A stretch of 64,000 nt of DNA from Anisus vortex (taxonomy: Eukaryota > Mollusca > Gastropoda > Planorbidae): NCBI GenBank assembly GCA_949126835.1, contig OX421501.1, positions 2,138,117 through 2,202,116 on the forward strand, given 5' to 3'. The notes under the pieces are model-generated. The model was not told the origin of the DNA. It did no database searches and was given only the letters and a program-made list of their open reading frames with translations. Made by a program: the position numbers and the translations under genes. This document shows, in pieces, positions 12,601 to 27,600 of this stretch (the first letter of the stretch is position 1; every line of letters begins with the position of its first letter).

Positions 12601-15600
12601 TCTAAAATCAATTGAACACATCGACCCAAATGCATCAATTGCCCGCACCTGCATGTAGCAGTAGATCACTTCCTGCTCAAATGTCCCAAACTAGCCAACA
12701 TCAGACATACAGTACTGCCACTGCCGAACCTCTACCATAGCCAACATATTATCTGCAGCAACAACACAACATCTAAGAAAAGAAGTACATTGCATGAATA
12801 TGCAATGTCTGGCATTGATTGCAAGGGATCAAACCCCTCTGCAGTTTGGTTAACAGAAAAAAAACACAACTCATTCTAAAGAAACAATTTCTCAAAAAAT
12901 GTATAACAAGTGTAATTTACTTTATAGTTTTAACAACGTGTGTTTTTTCTTTGATTCTAAATAAATATGTCTCTTGGTGTATTCTACAGGGTCTTGGGTA
13001 TAGACATGTCAGAGGAAGACTTTGAAAATGAGAATGAAGTTATCGAAGTTGAAGGTAAGTTGATACAAATTCATCAGAAGCAGTCACCCCCTCCCATCAA
13101 TATGAGTATATGCCCTAGCACCAGTTGTTTTTCTTGCAAGTCAAGTAGCTACAAGTCTGAACATTTGCAGTAAGTCATGCACAGCAAAACAACGAGCCAT
13201 TCAATGTGACACCTGTGATGAATGGTACCATGCTGCATGCTTGCATATGAACACCCCAATTTATATAGCATTAGGAAATAAAGATGCCTCTTGGCACTGT
13301 GTACAGTGTGGGTTGCCACAATTTAGTTCAGGTCTGTTTAATTCTCATGACCTGGATACCACAAACCCCTACAGTGCCTTGACAAGCCCAGAAGTTAATA
13401 ATTTAGACCTAAATAAACCCTTAGCTAGATCAACACCAATAAAAAAAAGTAAAAAGACACTCTTTAACACTAAATCCCATAAAACCCCAAATCAGCATCA
13501 CCTCAAAACTCTTACAATAAATTTCCAAAGCATTAAAAATAAAAAAGCTGATTTGGAACTTTTAATAAATAATGAAGAACCAGACATAATTGCAGGTTCC
13601 GAAACATGGCTTAGCCCAGATATTTACAACACAGAGATATTCAATAATAATTATGAAATTTTTAGGAAAGATAGGTCAGACAGGCATGGAGGAGTCTTAC
13701 TAGCCATAAAATCTACCCTAATAGCTGAAGAAATTAAATTAGAACCTCAAAATAACATAGAGTCAGTATTTTGTAAAATAAGCAGACCTAATTCCAAACC
13801 ACTAATTGTAGGCAGTGTTTACAGACCACCAAACTCAACATCAGAGTACATGTCTGATCTGTGTAATCAGCTGACAAGTATTGAAACTAAATATAAAAAT
13901 GCTATAATTTGGATAATGGGGGACTTCAACCTCCCTGATATAAATTGGAATAGCTACTCAATAGAAAAGCACCAAAACACAAAAGAAATAAATGAAATGT
14001 TTATCAATACCATCCAAAATCTAAACTTAGACCAAATTAATAAAAAACCAACAAGAAACCATAATATACTAGATTTATTTTTAACGAACAGACCAGGACT
14101 AGTATTAGATTATGAAATAATCCCTGGACTTTCAGATCATGATATTGTCAGAGTAAATAACAAAATAAAAATCCAAATTAGCAAGAAACCTAAAAGAATA
14201 ATTTATCTCTGGAATAAATGTAACACAACAGAACTACATCAAGCAGCAATAAAATTCCAAACCAATTTTCTTACTAAATACAATATAGATAGTCCAGTTG
14301 AAGATATTTGGCAATTTATAAAAACCAACTTAAAAGCAATAATGGCTGACTCTGTGCCAACAAAACAAACATCAAATAAAATTAACAAATGTTGGTTTAA
14401 CACTAAACTAAAGAAACTGTGTAAACAAAAAGAAAATCTATTCAAAAAGTTTAAGGCAACTAATTCAATTAGACTACATAAAAAATACCTAAAAATTAAA
14501 CATTTAACTCAGAAAATAAGCAGACAGCTGCAGAATGAATATGTAAACAATGTAATTTCTAAAGATAATAATAAAAACTTATGGTCCTACATTAAATCAA
14601 GAAAAATGGACACTACAGGCATAGCTCCACTAAAAGGCCAAAACAACAAAACTTATAATGATAATGAAACTAAAGCTAATATCCTAAACACACACTTTGC
14701 ATCATCTTTTTCAAATCCAGGTGACAAAGAAATATTCATAAATTTAAACAAACTAGAAGAGATAGGAAATATAAATGTAGATGAAAAAGGCATTAAACAA
14801 CTCCTAACCAACTTAAAAGTAAACAAAGCTTCTGGTCCAGATGAAATACCAGCAAGACTGCTTAAAGAACTAACTAATGAAATATCTCCAATCTTTAAAA
14901 TACTTTTTCAGGCCTCTCTAAACCAGGGCAAAGTGCCCAAAGATTGGAAATTAGCCAATGTAACCCCCCTTTTCAAAAAAGGAGATAAATCTGACCCCGG
15001 AAATTATAGACCTGTTTCTCTAACAAGCATAACATGTAAATTACTTGAACATATAATATATAGTAGTATAGTAAATCATCTAGACAAACTAAATGCACTG
15101 TGCCCACACCAACATGGCTTCAGGAAAAATAGATCATGTGAGACTCAATTGATAGGCTTAATAGATGACTTGTCTAAGGGATTAGATAATAACAACCAAA
15201 TTGATGCTATATTACTAGATTTTTCAAAAGCATTTGATAAAGTTCATCATTCTAGTCTTCTTAAAAAACTTAAATACTTTGGCATCTCTGGTCCCTTACA
15301 TCAGTGGATTCAGGACTTTCTTATAGGCAGAGAACAAACAGTGATAATAAATGGCTCTAAGTCATCACCAATAACAGTAAACTCAGGAGTTCCACAAGGA
15401 ACTGTTCTAGGGCCCCTACTATTTCTAATTTACATTAATGATCTGCCAAATTGCATCAACACAGGCACAAAAGTAAGATTATTTGCTGATGATTGCATAA
15501 TTTATAGAATAATAAAGACAGGAAAAGATAGTGAACTTTTACAAAAAGACCTAGATGAACTACAAAAATGGGAATCAAACTGGAGTATGTCTTTTCACCC

Positions 15601-18600
15601 AGAAAAATGCCAACTAATAAGGGTATCCAAGAAAAAGAAACAAATAATAACAAACTACTTCATTCATGGTAAAGAACTAACTCAAACTAGCAATGCTAAG
15701 TATCTAGGAGTAATAATAAATGATAAGTTATCTTGATGAAGTAATTAAAAAATCAAACAAAACATTAGGATTCATAAAAAGGAACTTTTACAAATGTAAT
15801 AAGAATATAAAACTAAAATGCTATCTCACATTAGTTAGGCCTATACTAGAATATGCAGGATCTGTATGGGACCCATCAACTAAAGAAAACATTAAAAAAT
15901 TAGAACAAATTCAAAAAAGAGCTGCAAGGTTTATAACTAGTGAATATTCCCAATTGACAAGAGTAACACCATTAGTCAAATCACTAAACCTAGAAACACT
16001 AGAGGACAGAAGGGCAAAGAGTAAAGTAGTAATAATACATAAGGCATTAAACTCTAATTTAGAAATACAACCCAATAACAATCTGTTGCAAAGCTCAGAT
16101 AAACATAAAGACAAAAACACCTTCCTTGTCCCTTATGCGAGAACAAATGCATATAAGTACTCTTTCTTCCCGAGTGGCATTCGGGCATGGAATGGGTTGC
16201 CTGAACAAACCAGGAAAACCAATAACCTAACATCATTTAAAACATTAATAAAAATGCAAGACTAGACTCGGACCACGGATGAGCGTAGGACGCAATAATC
16301 TTCTTTATAGAAGGAGCGTCTGTAATGTATAAGATAAGATAAGAAATTTGACAAGTTGGCAACACATATTTAAACTATTGTTCAGCCTAAATTTAACAAG
16401 TTGGCAACAAGTATGATTTAAACTATTGTATAGGTGAAATTTGACAAGTTAGCAACAAGTACAATTTAAACTATTGTGTAGACATGGTTATATATAGCTG
16501 TTTAGACCAACAGTGGGTCAGAGTTATATTTGCTAGGATGGATGAATGTTTAGTGTTTAGCTCAAGAGAAAATCCATTGAATAGTCTTGTGTTTGTCATT
16601 GTTTTTCTAGTCTTTTTTTATATGAATCATTTTTGTGTAAGTGTGTCTTGTTAAAAAAAAAACTCCCTGATGTTCCCCACACAGGACAAGAAGCTGCCAG
16701 TGATTTGGAAGATGACAGTGTCGAGGGCAGTGTCAACCTGTTCACCAGCGCTAAAGGTAGGTGACACTGACAGCCTCTTTTCATGCTAGAATAGACGAAA
16801 TCTGGTCACACTAGAATATACTGATTCTGACCTTACTAGAATATATCAATTTTGACATTGCTAGAGTAGACATTTTCTGCCCTTACCAGAATAGACCAAT
16901 GAAGACCTTATTGGAAAAGACCTTTTTGACCTCTGATGTACTACTTTAATTTTATTGGTTTGTTAAGTTATTTTGTTTCTACTTGTCCAGAAACTGTGGT
17001 CAAGCTGGTCCAGAAAGTTTGGTACAAAGGTGACCAAGAAGGCGACGGTGCTGCTGGCAAGGGAGAGAAGCACCTGGGAGAAGGTGAAATCCCGGCAGGT
17101 GAGTTTGTGCAGCTTGTCTAGATGGGCTATTGGTTGTACATCTATCTATCTGTCTATCTTCTGTCTCTTGATCTATTAAGATATCCTATTAATCTTATCT
17201 GTCTATCTGCACAGAATCAAAATGTGTGTAGTTTTGAGATATTAAATTTTTTAGTTGGACTGTGTCAATTCATCTACTGTAAATAGATTTTTTGGTTTTC
17301 AAATGTTCATTTACAATTGTTCGCTTTGAAATTATTTTAGAACACACCATGTTTGTAATGCTGGATACTAAAATTTTAATGTGACTCTGCCATAGTTTTA
17401 CTCAGGACTCTCCTACTTATGAATGTGTATATTTATATTTCGCAAGGCTAGAAAACCATTCATTGTTTGGTCATTAAATTTTGACAAGATTATAACCTTG
17501 CACACACACACATACACATATATTGTACATCTCTGCATACCAAATGGTAGAAAAATGAATAAAGAAATCCGTTACATGTAATGGGTAGACAAATTGAAAG
17601 AAAGCATATAAGTACTCAATCTTCCTGAGCGGTATTTAGGCATGGATTAGGTTGCCTGAGCAAACCAGGAAAAACCAGTTACTTAACATCATTTTAAAAC
17701 ATTTTAAAACATTACTAAAGATGCGAGACTAGACTCGAACCACGGATGAGCGTAGGATGCCATAATCTTCTTTATAGAAGGAGCGTCTGTAATATATATA
17801 TATAGATGCGATAAAAAAGTGGGCCGTCCAATAGATAAACCAAATGAAAGGACATGGCAGTCTTCTCACTTAACCCTAGAGTGCCTAAGAACACAACATC
17901 TGGGTATCAGTCAATGCATTGAGAATGTTAAGAACTTGTTAAGACTATAAGAGTTTATAAAATGGTGGTGATTGTAAAACTCTTAATGGCAACTGCTGTT
18001 ATTGGTATTGATTTTTAAAGAAATTAATTTCATTCCCAAAGCCTTTGACAGTAAGTAAGTAATATATGAACAATTTGTTTCCAACAGAAAATGGCACAGT
18101 TCAAGCGGAAGAGCAGAAAGGGGAGTCACTCCCTTGTTCTCAGAAGTAAGTTTTTGTGAAGATAGCTAACTCTTACAAAACCTAAACCTAGATAGTTGTT
18201 TAACCATGAGCTTTGCAGAGCATAAGACTAAGCTCACTTGCTTGAGGCAACGTAGATGAGCGCAGCATTGACCAAAAGAAAACTGTACAAATTTATCTTA
18301 TCCCTGGACTTGGCTCCAAAGATTCGCTCCTGCACCCCTCCAAGTAAACGCTGCTTCACCAGCCCTATGATCACTGTGGTCCTAAGGATACTTTACTTTT
18401 TTTACCAACTAAAAAGAGAGTTAATGTTGTTTCAGTAATTGTTTTTTTTTCTATTCCATCTACTTTTTTGCATCAGAATGAAAAAAAAAGTTTATTTTCC
18501 TATTTTTATTTCTACAGAGACTCCGGCTCATTGCCAACAGTATCAATCCCTCCTGTAGGAGAAGTGGTTCCTGCTTCTGGTAGGTGGCCCATCCTGTTTA

Positions 18601-21600
18601 CATGTTCTACAGTCAGGATGTCTTGTGATGTAAATGTTAGGCTTTTTTTTTTACTTAGTAGCTCTGGATGAATAGACTTTGAGTATGTTGGGTGTTTATT
18701 GGGTGATTATTGGTTGTTTATTGGGTGATTATTGGGTGTTTATTGGGTGATTAATGGTTGTTTATTGGTTGTTTATTGGGTGATTATTGGTTGTTGATCG
18801 GGTGTTTATTGTGGTGAAACACTGATAGTTAATTGTATGTCCTCTTCAGTCTGCGTAAGTCTATAGTAGAGGCTGAACGAAATTAGGTTTTGGCACCAAA
18901 AGTAGGCAAATGACCTCTTTTGGCGTATTTAATGTGTGCTATATTAAGTAATATTGTAGGGTGAGACTGTTATGTCCTGTTTCTTCTATTGTCCCGCCAG
19001 AGTCTGTTTGACCATGAAATAATTCACTCAAGCCATGCAATGAAACATTTATAGAAGAATACTTGAACTTATTTTACAATGATTGAAAAATGAAGAAATG
19101 GTGTGCTCCAGACTGGTTGGTAATGAATAGCTTCCTTAACACTCTGCAAAACAATATCAACAACCGCACCGCTGCGTGCCTTTTATAGTTTTTGGTGCAG
19201 AAAGAAATCAGTAAATTATCCTTAATGTCTCAGAAAATGACGGAAAAATGTGTACTAGAGAGTATTATAGTCTGCAAACAAAATAATCTCTAAGCATAAA
19301 ACTAAATATAAATAAAAGTTAAATGAATAGGGCGTTTGCAATCCCGTGACAAAAAGCACGTGATTTGTGTTTACTTTGAGTAATGGTGTACAATTAACAA
19401 TGGCCGCTGTATTAATAAAGTTTCATATAGGCTCGAGCTTTTTTTAAATGATGTGTTGTGTTTTAAGTCTTATTAAGATTTCAGCTGTATTATGTATGTT
19501 AAATAAAATAGGCTATTTTATTATTATCATATACATAGATCATAGACGATGTGAGCCTATTAGTGACTTGACTAGATATCCTATTCACCCAACACTATCA
19601 CTTGAATTTTGCATGATAAAGAAGTACTTCACTTTCACCACGTTACATTTGTACCTCAATTGGGTTCTTTATTTACACAAATACGTCACTAAAAACCTAA
19701 GCCACGCCCACTGAGAACGCTCTATTGTAAAAATGAACTCTAAATATACAATATTCAGACTAAATCTAACTCCTTCAACTTGCTATATGCATTTAACAAC
19801 ACATTGTATAAATAAATTTAATGGGATGGTAATGAAATAGTACTAGTTTCACTGCCTTATACTCCATGACTTAAATAGTTGCTTTGTTTTTTTTACCTGC
19901 ACATTATACCAAACTATACTAACAACCATGTGTAACAGTGGTGTGTGCTATTTCTTCACCATTCATAAAACAATAAAAAAAAAATCACATATCCAGGTGA
20001 CTGCTGGATGGGACTGATGATGAGTGATTCACTGAGTGATTTTACAGAGTGATTTGTTGAATGATTTTACAGAGTGATTCACTGAGTGATTTTACAGAGT
20101 GATTCACTTTACAATGCATTTATAGATGATTTATAGTATAATTCCTGACACAATGATTTATTGATTTATCAGTGATTTATTGAACAAATCATAAGTATGA
20201 GCCAACCGTAACCTAAGATTTAAACTGCTTTAAATATACTCAGGGTTCTCACACAGTCTGGAAAGTCTGGAAAAGTCTGGAATTTCAAAAAAACAAATCA
20301 AGGCCTGGACAACCTTGAATATTGGCATTTTAGCCTGGAAAAATAGTCTGTCAGCCTGGAAATTTATCTAAATCTATATTTATATCTAAATTTATTATAA
20401 AAATTAAGGTCAGACAAAAAACACCAATCCCATTTTTATACGCCATAAATGCCCACTGACCGAGCCTTAGATTAATACCTCATTCACGCAATATTTAGGT
20501 CACTTAGGGGGAGGAGGCGTGTGGCCATTTTCCAAACAATGTGTCCCAGCAGCCTGGAATTTGGCTCTTATAGCCTTGAAATAGTCTGGAAACAGCCTTG
20601 AATTTTATTTTATTTTTAAAGTGAGAACCCTGTATACTGCATCTCTCACCTTGACTCGTTGTTCTGTTTACTCAGTTGATCGTGAAGTAGAGGAAGTACC
20701 CATCGTCACAAAGCTGACAGATAGCGAACAGGTCCCCACGGACAAGGGTGAGGCCCCGGTGGTCATCAAGCTTGGCCGTGCTGACCCAGACCTGCCGGAC
20801 AGCGTGTGCCCGCACAGCTTCTGGAGCTCGTACGTTCAAGTCATGATGCCCATGAGTCAGTCCTCCACATGCGGGATGTCACAGCAAGAGGGCCTCAAAC
20901 CACTAGGGGTAAATATTTAGCTTTTAATCACTCTATGGGCATTGAGGTCTTTTACATTCTTGTAAGATGGGACATATCATTGGTCGGCTATATCATTGGT
21001 CGGCTATATCATTGGTTGGCTATATCATTGGTCGGCTATATCATTGGTCAGCTATATCATTGGTCAGCAATATCATTGGTTGGCTATATCATTGGTTGGC
21101 TATATCATTGGTTCACCATATCATTGGACAGCAATATCATTGGTCGGCTATATCATTGGTTGGCTATATCATTGGTCGGCTATATCATTGGTTCACCATA
21201 TCATTGGACAGCAATATCATTGGTTGGCTATATCATTGGTCCGCTATATCATTGGTCGGCTATATCATCGGTCAGGATATCATTGGTCAGCTAAATCATT
21301 GGTCGGCTATATCATTGGTCAGCTATATCATCGGTCGGGATATCGTTGGTCAGCTATATCATTGGTCAGCTATATCATCGGTCGGGATATAATTGGTCAG
21401 CTATATCATCGGTCGGGATATCATTGGTCTGCTAAATCATTGGTCAGCTATATCATTGGTCGGGATATCATTGGTCAGCTAAATCATTGGTCGGGATATC
21501 ATTGGTCAGCTAAATCATTGGTCAGCCATATCATTGGTCGGCTATATCATTGGTCGGCTATATCATTGGTCGGCTATATCATTGGTCGGGATATCATTGG

Positions 21601-24600
21601 TCAGCTAAATCATTGGTCGGCCATATCATTGGTCGGCCATATCATTGGTCGGCCATATCATTGGTCGGCCATATCATTGGTCGGCCATATCATTGGTCGG
21701 CCATATCATTGGTCGGCCATATCATTGGTCGGCCATATCATTGGTCGGCCATATCATTGGTCGGCCATATCATTGGTCGGCCATATCATTGGTCGGCCAT
21801 ATCATTGGTCGGCCATATCATTGGTCGGCCATATCATTGGTCGGCCATATCATTGGTCGGCCATATCATTGGTCGGCCATATCATTGGTCGGCCATATCA
21901 TTGGTCCGCCATATCATTGGTCCGCCATATCATTGGTCCGCCATATCATTGGTCCGCCATATCATTGGTCCGCCATATCATTGGTCCGCCATATCATTGG
22001 TCCGCCATATCATTGGTCGGCCATATCATTGGTCGGCCATATCATTGGTCGGCCATATCATTGGTCGGCCATATCATTGGTCGGCCATATCATTGGTCGG
22101 CCATATCATTGGTCGGCCATATCATTGGTCGGCCATATCATTGGTCGGCCATATCATTGGTCGGCCATATCATTCGTCGGCCATATCATTCGTCGGCCAT
22201 ATCATTCGTCGGCCATATCATTGGTCGGCCATATCATTGGTCGGCCATATCATTGGTCGGCCATATCATTGGTCGGCCATATCATTGGTCCGCCATATCA
22301 TTGGTCCGCCATATCATTGGTCCGCCATATCATTGGTCCGCCATATCATTGGTCGGCCATATCATTGGTCGGCCATATCATTGGTCGGCCATATCATTGG
22401 TCGGCCATATCATTGGTCGGCCATATCATTGGTCGGCCATATCATTGGTCGGCCATATCATTGGTCGGCCATATCATTGGTCGGCCATATCATTGGTCGG
22501 CCATATCATTGGTCGGCCATATCATTGGTCGGCCATATCATTGGTCCGCCATATCATTGGTCCGCCATATCATTGGTCGGCTATATCATTGGTCGGCTAT
22601 ATCAATGGTCATTGTTAGAAAAGCCTTGTGTTTAAATTTCCCATTTTGTATTAACATTCATTATTTACTTGCTACTATACCACAGAACCGTCTTGGAAGT
22701 ATTTTAATACTATTAATGAATGCTTGTTTGATATGAATATTTTTTTGTATTTCGATAGCCAAAATCTGCAGTCAGTGAAATTGCACAGGCTGACCAGTCC
22801 AGGGACGGCCTTCAACCTGTGACAACTCAGGTGAACATTCCCACGGCGGACACGGTCAGAGAAAGCGTGATGGTCAGTCTTGAAGTGGACCTCAAAATAT
22901 CAGACACGCCCGTCTCTGTCTCATCGGAGCAGGCTGGCGGGTCTGAGTCTGCAGCTGACAACGCCATCGCTTCTGTCAGTTCCAGCATCACTGTTTTGGC
23001 AGAGAGCTCACCGCCTGCAGTGCTGGAAGCCTCTAGTGTCGCTCCCGTGCCCGACCACCTCCACCACCATGCGCCAGAGGAGAGCGTCGTCAAGGCGGCT
23101 CAAGAGGTCGTCTCGTCTCAGTCCAGCTCGTTCACCTCGGCGGGCGTGTCCGTAACAAAGTCGGAGCAGCTGGAGCCGAGCTCCGTGTCGAGCTACCGGG
23201 AGCTGGAGAACGAGGCTGTGTCCAGCATAACTCCAGGCCTGCATATCCAGAAGTCTCAGGTTGTTGAACAGGGAGCGTCGGATCTGGCAGAGAGCATGTT
23301 TTTGAAGGTCAGTGCATTGTTCTTTTTGTGGAAAATTCTGGCTCTGTAGAGTTGTACTTGGAGGGGTGCGGGAGCGAATCTTTGAAGGCAAGCCAATATG
23401 TAACTATGAAGTAATTCAAATACCACTTTTTTATTTATGTGCTGAATATCCTATAATAGTTAGCTAATTAAAACTTTGATATTGCAGGCTTACATTCCAC
23501 CATTGTCTGGGTATAAACAATTGTCAACTAAGTTCTATGAAATTAATTATTTCTCTTATTGAACCTACTGTCAGGTGTCACCTTCCCCAACATTGAATGC
23601 TGAGGACTCCCAAGAAGGCCAGGCTGAGATGCCAACCTCCATAGAGCGGCAAGAGGTCCTTGGAACCCCGCAGTTGAAAGAGCCTGGGACCCCATCGCCG
23701 CCCTCTGAGTCCAACGCCACTGAAGAGGTCATAATCATGGAGCAGAGCAAAACTCAGGTTTGCTTAGGATTTTTATAGTCTTAGTTTGGTCTTTTAGTCT
23801 TTAAGTCTTTGTTTAGTCTATGCATAATCTTTGTTTAATTTTTCGTTGAGTCGCTCTTTAATCTTTCGTTGAGTCATTGTTTAATCTTTCGTTGAGTCTT
23901 TGTTTAATCTTTTGTTGAGTCGTTGTTTAACCTTTCGTTGAGTCTTTGTTTCATCTTTTGTTGAGTCTTTGTTTAATCTTTCGTTAAGTCTTTGTTTAGT
24001 CTTTCGTTGAGTCTTTGTTTAATCTTTCATTGAGTCGTTGTTTAACCTTTGGTTGAGTCTTTGTTTAATCTTTTGTTGAGTCTTTGTTTAATCTTTGGTT
24101 GAGTCTTTGTTTAATCTTTTGTTGAGTCTTTGTTTAATCTTTGGTTGAGTCTTTGTTTAATCTTTTGTTGAGTCTTTGTTTAATCTTTGGTTGAGTCTTT
24201 GTTTAATCTTTTGTTGAGTCTTTGTTTAATCTTTGGTTGAGTCTTTGTTTAATCTTTTGTTGAGTCTTTGTTTAATCTCTTTTCTTTATTTGCTTATTCT
24301 TTGTTTCGTCTTTGTTTAGTCTTTGCTCAATCTTTATTTTGTATTTCTTTGTTTGTAACTTTTTGTAAAAAAAAATAACTAGGACATTGAAGTAGTATTG
24401 TTGTTGTCAAATAAACCTTACTGCTGTCAAATTTATTTCATTGCTCTCTGATTGATTCCACCATTTCAATTTTTGTGTTTGTGCTGCCCTGACAGGGAGA
24501 TTCAGTTTCCAATGGCTCCCAGGCTGTGAAGGCAGGCAAGACCATAGATCTGGTGAAAGTAGGGATGACCTCAGTGGGCAAGAGGGATAACTCCATCATG

Positions 24601-27600
24601 AAATTGAACAACAGAATCATAGCCCTTGAGCAGAACGTTTCAATGACAAAAAAGTAAGCAGGTTTAAAGTGTGGTTGGTTAAATTTCCCAATAACTCGTT
24701 TATCTGAATTGTTTTTCAATATAAACAATTCAACGCAATAATAGTTATACACAACTGTTTGTATGAAACAAAATATTTTGAATATAAAAGCAAACTTTAA
24801 GAGAATCAAATTTGATAACAAAGAAGAAAAAGAAAAAAAAAGATTACTATATAGTTTAAAAAGTATGTTTTATTTAACTTTCATAAACTGAATGCCCTGT
24901 GTTCAATATGTGGAGGATGCAATTTGAATTTGTGTTTAAAAAACAATTGGAATGAAATACTCCACAAAAAATGCTTATTTTAAAAAAAAAAGGGATCTAT
25001 AACTGTTTTGAATAAAAGGATTTATATATAATATGCAACATACGTGGGCCTACATATCTTTTCAATTTTAATAATAATGATTATTTTTATAGCACCTGCA
25101 CCCATGCTATTACATAATTTAGCATGCTCAGTGCGCTCTTGGTAAAAATTGCAGTGGCAGATTTATGGGTACCCAAGGCACACAGCCACTAGCTATTTTG
25201 TCTCTGTGTCTGAGGCAAGCTGTTCCATATAGAAGGCATCACAGATACGTATATATGCACATATACACATCACATACTTATGTGTGAATACCGGTACATA
25301 GTAAGTAAAGTATCCCATCTGACCTAATTGATCCTTGGGGCCGGTGAAGCAGGGCTCACCAGTTTCTGTGGCACAGCATACTAGGGGATTGTGTGGCCAG
25401 CGCAACGCCCTGCTGCCTTTACTTTACCCTAACTAATTCAGGTAACACCCTTCAGACTCTGAGAACAAATCCTAGTCTTCACCAGAATTTGAACCCAGTA
25501 CATTCTTTATGCCAGCCAAACATGCTGCCACTCAGGCACTGTGCCCCCTATGTGTGCCTACATGTTTTGTCAATAGCCACTGTTTCTATACACACCTAGG
25601 TACCTGGAGGAACTGAGCCGTGTTTTCAAACAGCAGAACGAGGAGATGATGAAGCTGCTCAACAAGACAGAGAAGCGGGTCACAGTGTTCGTGGCTCAGT
25701 CTGAGGATAAGGTGAGTAGGGGCTTGTAGGGGCATTGCTTTTTCTGAATTGTGGCATGCTCTGTTTAGATTGACTAGTCTGGATTGATGAGAGAATATCA
25801 TTATACAAAAAAAACTGAGTATTTGACTAAGTGACTTAGTATCTGTAAGGGTGTGTGAAGAAGAGAGAGTCTTAGAGAAGTATACAAACAATCATGGTGC
25901 TACTTTTATTACTTTTGATTTGGTCATACAGGATGTGAGACAGCAAGACCACATAGATGTCCTTGAACAGAAGGTAGTCAACTTGACCCAAACAGTTGAA
26001 GACCTTCAGCTGAGGTTGGAAACCCTGGACAAACAGGTGCCAAACGATAGATTTTTGTTTAGTCTGCAGATATTTTTACACACGCAGTTTTTAAAGTATG
26101 AGGTTATGTCAAGAAGGTCCAGGGAAGGCTTTGTGACAAGGGAAACAAGTATTCTGCTTTATCAAATCATACCAAAACAAAGAAAATCCGGTTCATATCA
26201 ATATGACACATAAGGTCCTGTGAAGCTGCGTTCACAAGCTTCTGTGGCCATGGCAAGCAAAGGGATGTGGGGTGGCCAGCACAATGTCCAGCTGCATTTA
26301 TAATGTAGTATGGGGCACAGGGGTCAAGTGGTAGTGCGTTCAGCTGGTATACTGAAGGTCCTGGGTTCGAATCCTGGTGAAGGCTAGGATTTGTTGTCGG
26401 GTTTGAAGCGTGTCCCTGAGTCTACCCAGCTCTTGATGGGTACCTGACTTTAGTTGGGGTAAAGTAAATGCGTTTGGGCATTCCACTGGCCACACTAGTA
26501 TGCCGTGGCCACAGAAACTGGTGAACGCTGCTTGAGGAGAGTTAATTCTCTATCTTAAGGCGTTAAATTGTCCCCTAAATATTTTGTGGTTTGACTCTTT
26601 TACTGTGGTAACTCAATTAGTCGAGAGAACGAAAATATTTTTTTGTCTAAATGATAATTCTTTTTTCTTTTATAGGTGAGTGATGGCCACTGCCTCCTGC
26701 TGTTCTTCCAGGCCGGCCTGTTTCTGTGGATGCTTGTGTCCACCATTCGTGGCCGCTCCAAGCAGTCCCTGGCCTACAGCGACCACCAGTTCCTGCTGGA
26801 CACCATGCCCAAGCAGCCCAGCATGATGGAGAGTGGGGTCCGGCAGAGGAGGAACTCGGACAAGGGCCCCGGCCAGGTGACGGGCGCGTCCATGTCTATG
26901 ACAGCGCTGAAGAGGCAGAAAAGTGAAACAAATATAGGTGAGTGAGAGTTCTTACACTATCTATACAAAGGCAGGAAGAGATCAATATGGGTTTACAAAT
27001 ATAGGTAAGTGATGTCACTCTTGAGTGTAAATATATATAGGTAAGTGACCTCACTCTGATTGTGAATATATCTATGTAAGTGACTTCACTCTTGAGTGTA
27101 AATATCTATAGGTAAGTGACCTCACTCTGATTGTGAATATATTTAGGCAAGTGACTGCACTCTTGAGTGTAAATATATATGTAGGTAAGTGCCTTCACTC
27201 TAAATATCTACTGTGTCAGTTGCTAAGCGGACAAGTCCTGAAAAGCTATTTTTTTCTGGAAAAGTAAAAGTTGTGCAAAAGTCATGAAAAAAAAAAAAAT
27301 ACATATCCTGTAAAATGTAAAAAAATCTATTGGATAGATATTTGTAGACCTTATGTGGGATTTCCTAAATATTTCCACCTTGGCTGGTTGGCACTTGACC
27401 CAGTTCATAAAAATATATATATAGGCAAATAGCATCACTCTCTTTGTGCAAATATATGAAAATGACTTTACTATATTTCTACTATATAGGTAAGTGAGCT
27501 CACCCTTTTTTAAAAAAAAATATAAGTAAGTGGCTACTGTCTGTTTATACCGGTATTGGTTAAGTATATTATAAATAAAATATATATATATAAATATATG

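Larger units (their letters stand above)
13081..16343 (+). mobile_element. LINE-A, near-complete CR1/L2-like non-LTR retrotransposon
   Basis: Lies in SUCO intron f-g in the same orientation. Order: PHD-like finger, endonuclease, reverse transcriptase, 3' UTR with accacggatgagcgtagga, and an ataagataagataag tail. The 5' border is uncertain (after the donor at 13055). Many truncated relatives share its 3' end. Clade assignment rests on motif style only. Confidence 0.85.

Noticed and set aside
20806..22736. Overlapping plus-strand ORFs up to 540 residues with HIIGRPYHWSAISLVG repeats
   Set aside because: A 16-bp repeat with no stop in any frame opens all three frames at once; the frames encode the same 16-residue cycle. 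No splice or start context supports coding.
25851..26213. Plus ORF of 120 residues extending SUCO exon p past its donor
   Set aside because: Read-through of the intron after 26036; the exon with gtgcca donor keeps frame with the membrane-segment exon.
26330..26400. tRNA gene suggested by gggttcgaatcctgg
   Set aside because: Only the B-box region is tRNA-like; it continues into a body shared by more than ten dispersed copies, so it is a SINE.
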